From Ruminococcus sp. UBA6407 (lineage in GTDB: Bacteria; Bacillota; Clostridia; Oscillospirales; Ruminococcaceae), in contig DJPR01000002.1 of assembly GCA_002438605.1 (NCBI GenBank), positions 1-28,433 of the forward strand: a stretch of 28,433 nt of DNA. Direction: 5' to 3'. A program made the position numbers and the translations under genes. The notes below the pieces were generated by a model. It was not told the origin of the DNA, ran no database searches, and saw only the letters and a program-made list of their open reading frames with translations. Position 1 is the stretch's first letter, and every line of letters begins with the position of its first letter. Positions 21,585 through 28,433 of this stretch are shown here, piece by piece.

Positions 21585-21632
21585 AGGCAGTACCGCACAA
21601 AACGCATCAAAAATCTCTGCACGTTATTGCCT
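21585..21632. repeat. Dispersed palindromic repeat, diverged copy
   Basis: It begins AGGCAGTACCGCACAAAACG and ends TCTGCACGTTATTGCCT, the same layout as the 9949 copy. It is also in the gatC leader, about 25 bases from the core-only copy. Confidence 0.6.
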
Positions 21633-21638
21633 TTACAT

Positions 21639-21668
21639 GTCAATGTAATTGAATTAAGGCACATTGAC
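21639..21668. promoter_or_regulatory. Inverted repeat in the gatC leader
   Basis: TGTCAATG and CATTGACA are perfect 8-bp complements about 14 bases apart, just downstream of the predicted start of gatC transcription. It is an operator or a 5' RNA hairpin candidate. Confidence 0.4.
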
Positions 21669-21685
21669 AAAAATACATACACATT

Positions 21686-21714
21686 ATTATATCATATTAT
21701 AAGGCACTTTGCAA
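21686..21714 (-). promoter_or_regulatory. Promoter of the gatCAB-aspS unit
   Basis: On the minus strand TTGCAA (21714-21709), 17 bases, TATAAT (21691-21686). Predicted leader of about 190 bases before gatC. No T-box features are visible in it. Confidence 0.75.
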
Positions 21715-21773
21715 GTTTTTCCTTAAAACATTTTTTCAAAGATATGCCTCACAAAAATTGTGCAATACTGTTC

Positions 21774-24596
21774 CTATTCCAAATATGGCTTTAAATATTT
21801 GCCTGTATATGATTCGCTGCACTTAACTATTTCTTCAGGTGTTCCGCTTGCAATAATCTGACCGCCTCCGTCGCCGCCCTCAGGACCTAAATCAATGATA
21901 TGGTCGGCAACCTTTATTACATTAAGGTTATGTTCAATGACAAGCACAGTATTTCCGTTGTCTGTCAGTCTTTGAAGAACCTCTATCAGCTTATGAACAT
22001 CGGCAGTATGAAGTCCTGTAGTAGGCTCATCAAGAATATATATCGTTTTTCCGGTTGCTCTTTTTGAAAGCTCGGTGGATAATTTTACTCTCTGTGCTTC
22101 GCCGCCAGATAATGTTGTTGCAGGCTGACCGATTTTTATATACCCAAGACCAACTTCCTGCAAGGTTTTCAGTTTGCGTGCAATTTTAGGAAGATGTTCG
22201 AAGAAAACAACGCCTTCATCCACAGTCATTTCCAGAATGTCATAAATTGATTTTCCCTTATAATGAACCTCAAGAGTTTCACGATTATATCTTTTTCCCT
22301 TGCAGACTTCACATGGAGCATAAATGTCAGGAAGAAAGTGCATTTCTATTTTGATAATTCCGTCACCCTCACAGGCTTCACAGCGTCCGCCCTTTATATT
22401 AAACGAAAAGCGTCCGCTTGTATATCCTCTTGATTTAGCATCAGCCGTCTTTGCAAAAAGCTCACGAATGTCCGTAAAAACTCCTGTGTAAGTGGCAGGA
22501 TTTGAACGTGGAGTACGTCCGATTGGTGATTGGTCAATGCTTATTACCTTATCAAGATTCTCTATTCCCTGCATTTCAGCAAATGAACCTGCCTTAATTC
22601 TTGCTCTGTTAAGCTTGCAGGCAAGATGCTTATATATTATTTCGTTGACAAGCGAGGATTTCCCCGAACCGGATACTCCTGTAACACAAATCAGCTTACC
22701 CAACGGAATTTCAACATCTATATTTTTAAGATTGTGTTCAGAGGCACCGATTACCTTTAAAAATTTACCGTTCCCCTCACGTCTTTTATCGGGAACAGGG
22801 ATTTTCTTTCGTCCGCTAAGATACTGACCGGTTATTGAATTTTCACATTTAAGCAGTTTGTCTACAGTTCCCGCAAAAACCACATTTCCTCCGTTGACTC
22901 CTGCTCCCGGTCCGATATCTACAATATAATCCGCTGCAAGCATTGTATCGTCATCATGCTCAACAACAATGAGCGTATTTCCTATATCACGAAGTCTTTT
23001 CATCGTCGCAATCAGTTTGTCGTTATCACGCTGATGAAGCCCTATACTTGGCTCGTCCAAAATATAAAGGACTCCCATAAGTGATGAACCTATTTGAGTT
23101 GCAAGTCTGATACGCTGACTCTCTCCGCCCGATAAAGTACCTGCGGAACGTGAAAGATTAAGATATTCAAGACCGACGCTGCGTAAAAAACCAAGCCTTT
23201 CCCTGATTTCTTTTATTATCTGCTTTGCTATGAACTGTTCACGCTCTGTAAGAGAAAGATTTTCAAAAAATTCACAGCAGTCACGAATGGAAAGCTGTGT
23301 AAGCTGACTTATATTAATGCCGCCGACAGTAACACTCAGACTTTCTTCTTTCAGTCTGTTTCCATGACATTCCGGACATTCAACCGCATTCATATATGCC
23401 TGAATATCTGCTCTTGAATACTCGCTGTTAGTTTCTTTATAACGGCGTTCAAGATTATTTATAACCCCCTCAAAAGGTGAAGAATAAGCTCCGCCGCCTA
23501 ATGTCTTAGGACGCTTTAATGTCAATGGTTTGCCCTTTGTGCCATACAGAAAAATATCAAGCTGCTTTTTTGTAAGGTTCTTTACAGGAACATCAAGCGG
23601 AATATCATATTCCTTTGAAATTGCTTTATAATACATCAGCGAAATAGAGTTTTCATCAAGACTGTTCCAACCGGAAGCTTTTATCGCTCCCTCTGAAATG
23701 GTAAGCTCCTTATTCGGAACGATAAGCTCAGGATCGATTTTCTGAAAAATTCCAAGTCCTGTACAATGCGGACAAGCACCAAAAGGATTATTGAACGAGA
23801 ACATTCTCGGTGTAAGCTCCTCTATGCTTATATTATGTTCAGGACATGCATAATTCTGTGAAAAAATAAGCTCCTCTCCGCCGATTACATCAACAATAAC
23901 TGAACCCTCAGATAATGAAAATACAGTTTCAAGGCTGTCTGTAAGACGTGACCTGATGCTTTCCTTAATCACAAGACGGTCTACAACAACCTCAATATTA
24001 TGCTTTTTATTTTTATCCATAGGAATTTCTTCAGAGAGGTCATATATAATTCCGTCCACACGCACACGCACAAATCCGCTTTTGCCTGCATGTTCAAGTT
24101 CTTTTGTATACTGTCCTTTTCTGCCCCTTATTATCGGAGCTAAAAGCTGTATCCTTGTCCCCTCTTCCAAGGATAAAATCTGGTCAACAATCTGGTCTAT
24201 TGTCTGCTGAGTTATTTCACATCCGCAGACAGGACAATGAGGTATACCTATTCTTGCATAAAGCAAACGAAGATAATCGTATATTTCAGTTACAGTACCC
24301 ACAGTTGAACGTGGATTTTTAGATGTAGTCTTTTGGTCTATGGAAATTGCAGGAGAAAGTCCTTCAATGCTGTCAACATCAGGCTTTTCCATTTGTCCGA
24401 GAAACATTCTTGCATAAGAAGAAAGGCTCTCCATATATCTTCTCTGACCATCTGCGTAAATTGTATCGAAAGCTAAAGAAGATTTTCCTGAACCTGAAAG
24501 TCCTGTCATAACAACAAGCTTATCTCTCGGGATTTCAACATCTATATTTTTCAGATTATGCTCTCTTGCACCTTTTATGATTATTTTTTCTATCAT
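21774..24596 (-). CDS. uvrA: Excinuclease ABC subunit A
   Basis: A 940-residue ABC-type ATPase that scans DNA for bulky damage and loads UvrB. Two ATPase halves are complete: Walker [10 protein letters not shown] (about 32-40) and GVSGSGKSS, two signatures [13 protein letters not shown] and [13 protein letters not shown], and Walker [13 protein letters not shown] and [12 protein letters not shown]. Zinc-module cysteines appear at [24 protein letters not shown] and CEACEGDG. Length is standard. It follows uvrB after 17 bases with an AGGATTG-type site, so the two are co-transcribed. No strong terminator is clear after it. Confidence 0.97.
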   Translation of the reverse strand: MIEKIIIKGAREHNLKNIDVEIPRDKLVVMTGLSGSGKSSLAFDTIYADGQRRYMESLSSYARMFLGQMEKPDVDSIEGLSPAISIDQKTTSKNPRSTVGTVTEIYDYLRLLYARIGIPHCPVCGCEITQQTIDQIVDQILSLEEGTRIQLLAPIIRGRKGQYTKELEHAGKSGFVRVRVDGIIYDLSEEIPMDKNKKHNIEVVVDRLVIKESIRSRLTDSLETVFSLSEGSVIVDVIGGEELIFSQNYACPEHNISIEELTPRMFSFNNPFGACPHCTGLGIFQKIDPELIVPNKELTISEGAIKASGWNSLDENSISLMYYKAISKEYDIPLDVPVKNLTKKQLDIFLYGTKGKPLTLKRPKTLGGGAYSSPFEGVINNLERRYKETNSEYSRADIQAYMNAVECPECHGNRLKEESLSVTVGGINISQLTQLSIRDCCEFFENLSLTEREQFIAKQIIKEIRERLGFLRSVGLEYLNLSRSAGTLSGGESQRIRLATQIGSSLMGVLYILDEPSIGLHQRDNDKLIATMKRLRDIGNTLIVVEHDDDTMLAADYIVDIGPGAGVNGGNVVFAGTVDKLLKCENSITGQYLSGRKKIPVPDKRREGNGKFLKVIGASEHNLKNIDVEIPLGKLICVTGVSGSGKSSLVNEIIYKHLACKLNRARIKAGSFAEMQGIENLDKVISIDQSPIGRTPRSNPATYTGVFTDIRELFAKTADAKSRGYTSGRFSFNIKGGRCEACEGDGIIKIEMHFLPDIYAPCEVCKGKRYNRETLEVHYKGKSIYDILEMTVDEGVVFFEHLPKIARKLKTLQEVGLGYIKIGQPATTLSGGEAQRVKLSTELSKRATGKTIYILDEPTTGLHTADVHKLIEVLQRLTDNGNTVLVIEHNLNVIKVADHIIDLGPEGGDGGGQIIASGTPEEIVKCSESYTGKYLKPYLE

Positions 24597-24613
24597 GCTA
24601 TCAATCCTCCCGA

Positions 24614-26575
24614 TTACTCGCCTTTTAATTCCTTGATTTTATCCCTAAGATAAGCCGCATGTTCAAATTCAAGCATTTTTGCAGCATTCTTCATTTCTTC
24701 CGTTAATGAAGCAATAAGCTCACTGCGTTCCTTTGCCGACATTTTCTTATTATGCGATTTTTCTTCAACCTTTTCCTTTGATGTGATTTCAAGGACGTTT
24801 CTTACCTCTTTTATGATTGTTTTAGGAACAATGCCATGTTCCTCATTAAACTTCATCTGAATACTGCGTCTTCGTTCTGTTTCAGTAATTGCTCTTTCCA
24901 TTGAGCCTGTTACTGTATCGGCATACATTATAACCTTTCCTTCACTGTTGCGGGCAGCACGTCCAATAGTCTGGATAAGCGAAGTTTCACTTCTAAGGAA
25001 TCCCTCTTTATCAGCATCAAGAATTGCTACAAGCGTTACCTCAGGTATATCAAGTCCTTCTCTTAAAAGGTTGATTCCGACAAGAACATCAAATTCACCG
25101 TTTCTGAGGTCACGAATAATCTCCATTCTTTCAATTGTATCTATATCATGGTGCATATATTTTATTTTTATGCCCAGATTTTCATAATAAGTGGTAAGAT
25201 CCTCTGCCATTTTCTTTGTAAGCGTTGTAATAAGAACTCTCTCATGTCTTTCCGTTCGTGAATTTATTTCCGAAAGCAAATCGTCTATTTGCCCCTCTGT
25301 AGGCTTAACTATGATTTCAGGGTCGACAAGTCCTGTAGGACGAATTACCTGTTCAACAATTGTATCAGTTTTGCTTTTTTCAATCTGTCCGGGAGTGGCA
25401 CTTACATAAATCGCTGACTTGATATGAGCATTAAATTCATCGAAATTAAGCGGACGGTTGTCATATGCACTCGGCAAACGAAATCCGTAATCAATAAGAG
25501 TAGTTTTTCTTGCTCTGTCACCCGCATACATTGCTCTTACCTGCGGCAGAGTTACATGGCTTTCGTCAACGATAAGCAGGAAATCATCAGGGAAATGGTC
25601 TAACAAGGTCATTGGAGTACTTCCTGCAGGACGTCTTGCAAGAACTCTGGAATAGTTTTCAATTCCGCTGCAAAATCCTATTTCTTTCAGCATCTCCATA
25701 TCATAATGTGTACGCTGTGCAATTCTCTGTGCTTCTACCAGCTTATTATTTGCATTAAAATAGTTAATGCGTTCTTCAAGCTCGGCGTCAATATCCTTAA
25801 TGGCTTCTTCAATTTTATCATCACCGACAACATAATGCGAAGCAGGGAAAATTGCCGCATGTGATAAGGTCGAGATTATCTCCCCCGTTACAACATTTAT
25901 CTCACATATCCTGTCAATTTCATCTCCAAAATATTCAACACGAATTGCAGTATCATTTGAGCGTGACGGAAATATTTCAAGTACATCTCCTCTTACTCGG
26001 AACTTATTTCTCACAAAATTAATATCATTTCTCTCATACTGAATTTTGACAAGCTCATCAATAAGCTGGTCACGAGGCTTTTCAGCCCCCTGACGTATGG
26101 AAACAACCATATTTCTGTATTCCTCAGGACTGCCGAGAGAATAGATGCAGGAAACGCTTGCAACTATAATAACATCACGTCTTTCGGAAAGTGCAGTAGT
26201 TGCAGAATGACGCAGCTTATCTATCTCATCATTTATGGATGAATCCTTTTCTATATAGCTGTCCGTACTTGGAATATAAGCCTCAGGCTGATAGTAGTCA
26301 TAGTAGGATACAAAATATTCAACTGCATTCTCAGGGAAAAACTCTTTAAATTCTGAGCATAACTGTGCAGCAAGAATTTTGTTATGTGCAAGGACAAGTG
26401 TTGGTTTATTTACCTTTGCTATTACATTTGCCATGGTAAAGGTTTTTCCCGAACCTGTAACCCCAAGCAAAATCTGCTCTTTTTTCCCTGATAAAATACC
26501 ATTTGATAAGGCTTCTATTGCTTTTGGCTGGTCGCCTGATGGTTTGTATTTTGAAACAAGCTTAAATTTTTCCAT
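24614..26575 (-). CDS. uvrB: Excinuclease ABC subunit B
   Basis: A 653-residue helicase-like protein that verifies damage and recruits UvrC for incision. Walker A GVTGSGKT is at residues 38-45, the beta-hairpin [12 protein letters not shown] follows, the DEAD-type box is [10 protein letters not shown], and helicase motif VI is QTIGRAARN. The C-terminal UVR domain (about 617-651, [19 protein letters not shown]) contacts UvrC. GGAG precedes the ATG. A TATAAT on the minus strand at 26616-26611 gives a plausible promoter with a weak -35. I did not find a convincing LexA box. Confidence 0.97.
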   Translation of the reverse strand: MEKFKLVSKYKPSGDQPKAIEALSNGILSGKKEQILLGVTGSGKTFTMANVIAKVNKPTLVLAHNKILAAQLCSEFKEFFPENAVEYFVSYYDYYQPEAYIPSTDSYIEKDSSINDEIDKLRHSATTALSERRDVIIVASVSCIYSLGSPEEYRNMVVSIRQGAEKPRDQLIDELVKIQYERNDINFVRNKFRVRGDVLEIFPSRSNDTAIRVEYFGDEIDRICEINVVTGEIISTLSHAAIFPASHYVVGDDKIEEAIKDIDAELEERINYFNANNKLVEAQRIAQRTHYDMEMLKEIGFCSGIENYSRVLARRPAGSTPMTLLDHFPDDFLLIVDESHVTLPQVRAMYAGDRARKTTLIDYGFRLPSAYDNRPLNFDEFNAHIKSAIYVSATPGQIEKSKTDTIVEQVIRPTGLVDPEIIVKPTEGQIDDLLSEINSRTERHERVLITTLTKKMAEDLTTYYENLGIKIKYMHHDIDTIERMEIIRDLRNGEFDVLVGINLLREGLDIPEVTLVAILDADKEGFLRSETSLIQTIGRAARNSEGKVIMYADTVTGSMERAITETERRRSIQMKFNEEHGIVPKTIIKEVRNVLEITSKEKVEEKSHNKKMSAKERSELIASLTEEMKNAAKMLEFEHAAYLRDKIKELKGE

Positions 26576-26710
26576 AACTATCTCCTTTAAGGCAACATAT
26601 GAACAATATTATTATACCATATCTTTTTTATAAAATAAAGAGAATTTCAAAAAATAAAAGAACAAATTTTCTTTATGGCGGTAATGCAGAAACAAAATTT
26701 TATTAAATGA

Positions 26711-26739
26711 TTGAAAATTTATGTCATTTATGTTATAAT
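26711..26739 (+). promoter_or_regulatory. Promoter of the tandem RadC-like genes
   Basis: TTGAAA (26711-26716), 17 bases, TATAAT (26734-26739), then GGAG just before the first RadC-like ATG. It is divergent from the uvrB promoter. Confidence 0.75.
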
Positions 26740-26771
26740 CAGAATATAACAATGTCTTATGGAGTTGAATT

Positions 26772-27458
26772 ATGACGGATAAACCTTTGCACAGCGGACA
26801 TAGAGAACGTGTGAGAAAACGTTTCGTTGATACCGGTCTTGAAAGCTTTCAGCCTCATGAAATACTTGAGATGATTTTATTTTACTCAGTTCCAAGAGTA
26901 AACACCAACGAAACAGGACATCGGCTTATTGATACATTTAAAAACATCGGGAATGTTCTTGATGCAGACATAACAGAGCTGACGAAAGTCAGTGGAGTAA
27001 GTGAAAAAAGTGCCGTTTTGATAAATCTGATAGGAAATATGTGCAGAGATTATGCACGATGTGTTCATTCATCATTCCAGCTTAATTCATCAGAAAAGAT
27101 TAAAAATTATTTTTCCGATTACTTTAAATCATGTACTAATGAAATATATCTTTTTGTAACCGCTGATAATGAAATGAACTTTTTAAATTCATACGTATTT
27201 TCAGCTGATAATATCGAATCCGAGTCTTTTTCTCCTCGTGAGCTTGCTGAAATACTGCTTAATAAAAATGCGGATAATGTGTTTATAGGACATAACAGAT
27301 TAAATCGTCCGCCTATTCCTGATGATAAAGACTATGAAACAACAAAAATGCTTACAGAATGTCTTAAATATCTTGGAATAAAAACAATTGACCATGTAAT
27401 TTACGGTTGCGGACGTGCATTTTCTATGCTTGAAAGCGGAGGTTTTGGATTTTATTGA
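26772..27458 (+). CDS. RadC-like protein with degenerate JAMM motif
   Basis: A 228-residue RadC/UPF0758 relative. The N-terminal half has HSGHRERVRKRF and a helix-hairpin-helix type segment (LTKVSGVSEKSAVLINLI). The C-terminal half is a JAB/MPN-fold domain. The metal motif, normally H-N-H-P-S-G...D, reads H174-N-R176...D187: the second His is replaced by Arg while the other His and the Asp stay. Metal binding is therefore probably impaired. TIDHVIYG is kept. RadC is not established as a repair enzyme despite its name; its activity is unknown. It is followed within three bases by an intact paralogue, so it may act as a partner or regulator of that protein. Confidence 0.85.
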   Translation: MTDKPLHSGHRERVRKRFVDTGLESFQPHEILEMILFYSVPRVNTNETGHRLIDTFKNIGNVLDADITELTKVSGVSEKSAVLINLIGNMCRDYARCVHSSFQLNSSEKIKNYFSDYFKSCTNEIYLFVTADNEMNFLNSYVFSADNIESESFSPRELAEILLNKNADNVFIGHNRLNRPPIPDDKDYETTKMLTECLKYLGIKTIDHVIYGCGRAFSMLESGGFGFY

Positions 27459-27461
27459 TAT

Positions 27462-28169
27462 ATGGATAAGAATATATTTAAACTCAGAAAAGAAGCTCTT
27501 TTGAAAAAATACATAAAAAACGGCTATGACAGCTTTAGCGAATCAGAACTCCTTGAACTGCTTTTAAGCTACTGTAATTGCTCTCAGGACTGTTCTTCTG
27601 CTATTTTAAATGAATTTGGAAATATAAATGCCGCTTTTGATGCAAATCTGATTAATTTGGCAGAATTTGAAGAAATGAACCTGAAAAGTGCAGTTCTTCT
27701 AAAGCTTATTCCTAATATTAGCCGAATTTATCAAATGACAAGCTGCAAAATCAAGTGCCTTGATACATCAAATTCTGCCAAAAAGTTCTTTGAACATTAT
27801 TTTACAGGAGTCCTTAGTGAAAATTTTGCTGTTGTATGCGTAGACAATAATATGAATATAATATCAACAGATACATTAAGCTCCGGAACTCGTGAGCATG
27901 TTTATACCGAAAGCAAAGAAATAGTTAATATTGCTATTAAAAATAAGTCAAATTTAATTTTCATATCACATAATCATAAGGGCAGTGCCGAGCCTTCTCA
28001 TAGTGATTATATATCTACTGACAAACTAAGTAAGTCATTGGAATTTTTCGGCATTCATATTATTGACCATATCATAGTCGGCAGCAAAGATTCAATTTCA
28101 ATGCGTGAATTGCCATATAATCTTAAATTTAAAGAGTATGACTGCTCAGATATATACAGAAAAAATTAA
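27462..28169 (+). CDS. RadC-like protein with intact JAMM motif
   Basis: A 235-residue paralogue of the preceding gene. The N-terminal half is like its neighbour (YIKNGYDSFSESELLELLLSY). The C-terminal JAB/MPN domain has the complete metal motif H170-N-H172...PSHSD182, one residue shorter than usual, and IIDHIIVG. GGAGG lies about 17 bases upstream, inside the end of the first gene, so translation is probably coupled. The JAMM fold suggests a metalloprotease or isopeptidase-like activity, but no RadC substrate is known. The pair ends at a strong terminator. Both genes face away from uvrB. Confidence 0.87.
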   Translation: MDKNIFKLRKEALLKKYIKNGYDSFSESELLELLLSYCNCSQDCSSAILNEFGNINAAFDANLINLAEFEEMNLKSAVLLKLIPNISRIYQMTSCKIKCLDTSNSAKKFFEHYFTGVLSENFAVVCVDNNMNIISTDTLSSGTREHVYTESKEIVNIAIKNKSNLIFISHNHKGSAEPSHSDYISTDKLSKSLEFFGIHIIDHIIVGSKDSISMRELPYNLKFKEYDCSDIYRKN

Positions 28170-28199
28170 GACTTCTGCATGTTTTTATGCAGAAGTCTT
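28168..28199. terminator. Bidirectional terminator between the RadC pair and the SPFH-type gene
   Basis: AAGACTTCTGCAT pairs perfectly with ATGCAGAAGTCTT around six bases, followed by TTTAT on the plus strand. Confidence 0.88.
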
Positions 28200-28226
28200 T
28201 TATATAGCATAAGTTATTAATGTAAT

Positions 28227-28433
28227 TTATTGAATATCATTTTCATTGAATGCATCTCCGCATTCAGGACAAAATTTTGGAGGATTTTTCGGGTCATCAG
28301 GTACCCAGCCGCATTTATCACATTTATAAACAGGTGCTGATGCAGGTCTTGGCTTAGCACATTCAGTGCAGAATTTTCCGCTGTTTACTGTTCCGCATGA
28401 ACAAGTCCATTGTCCGCTTGGTGCAGGCTTCGG
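28227..28433 (-). CDS. C-terminal zinc-ribbon part of an SPFH-type protein (5' end outside the window)
   Basis: The minus strand gives 68 residues and a TAA. Two zinc ribbons are visible: CSC...CTEC (C11, C13, C22 and C25 of the fragment) and CDKC...CPEC (C38, C41, C55 and C58), linked by a Pro/Ala-rich stretch. The style ([34 protein letters not shown]) is what I know from the C-termini of clostridial YdjL-like SPFH/band-7 proteins, which assemble on membranes. The SPFH domain itself is beyond the edge, so the family call is tentative; the zinc ribbons are certain. Confidence 0.65.
   Translation of the reverse strand, partial: PKPAPSGQWTCSCGTVNSGKFCTECAKPRPASAPVYKCDKCGWVPDDPKNPPKFCPECGDAFNENDIQ

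Noticed and set aside
21492..21679. T-box riboswitch in the long gatC leader
   Set aside because: No AGGGTGGNACCGCG-like antiterminator segment or matching terminator was found. The TGCGGTACTGCC stretch belongs to the palindromic repeat.
21724..21773. CACAA/TTGTG hairpin as the uvrA terminator
   Set aside because: The stem is only five pairs and the T-run is not placed right after it; too weak to call.
26591..26608. GCAACATATGAACAA as a LexA/DinR box before uvrB
   Set aside because: The right half is GAAC instead of GTTC, so the palindrome GAAC-N4-GTTC is not met.
1..28433. CRISPR array or insertion sequence in the window
   Set aside because: No regularly spaced direct repeats with unique spacers, and no transposase frame was seen; the only repeat family is the short palindrome.

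Overview
The window looks like chromosome of a low-GC, spore-forming, anaerobic Firmicute, most likely a Ruminococcus-like member of the Oscillospiraceae. This rests on the gene content and sequence style: spoIIP, a DUF896 (YnzC-type) protein, an AgrB/AgrD pair, GatCAB transamidation, AGGAGG-type ribosome sites and TTGACA/TATAAT-type promoters. The genus is an inference; no rRNA is present.

Left edge (1-640): the 5' part of a DUF4314 gene, a family common on conjugative elements, lies on the far side of the 3' end of a tRNA-Arg(CCG), with several hairpin terminators between. This may be the edge of an integrated element. Region 640-4490: a permuted-papain (C92-like) hydrolase divergent from the tRNA; spoIIP translationally coupled to a small membrane protein; a membrane-anchored polysaccharide deacetylase; and a DUF896-cdd pair. 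Region 4650-8450: an SDR reductase with an HD phosphohydrolase, then an LtaS-like membrane sulfatase-fold enzyme overlapping an FlK-like hotdog thioesterase.

Region 8450-14790: an agrB gene and a 44-codon agrD peptide gene with no agrC/agrA beside them; rpmE (L31) behind a structured leader; a YigZ/IMPACT protein; and dgt-dnaG-rpoD in the macromolecular-synthesis position, ending at a strong bidirectional terminator. Region 14800-16750: an SseB-family gene, a roughly 400-bp gene-poor gap holding an orphan promoter and a gene remnant, and a ferredoxin-type protein with a palindrome at about -41.5 of its predicted promoter.

Region 16790-21715 is the most unusual. A gatC-gatA-gatB cluster has its GatB fused in frame to a complete archaeal/eukaryal-type aspartyl-tRNA synthetase (955 aa). 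The synthetase carries His at the position linked to non-discriminating (Asp/Asn) tRNA use. This would join mischarging of tRNA-Asn to its repair by amidation in one polypeptide, a covalent transamidosome. Region 21770-28170: uvrB-uvrA, then two tandem RadC-like genes, the first with a broken JAMM motif. The right edge enters the C-terminal zinc-ribbon part of an SPFH-type protein.

Across the window, about five diverged copies of a ~50-bp palindrome with the core CAAAAGACTTTGCACGTT sit between genes and form a dispersed repeat family.
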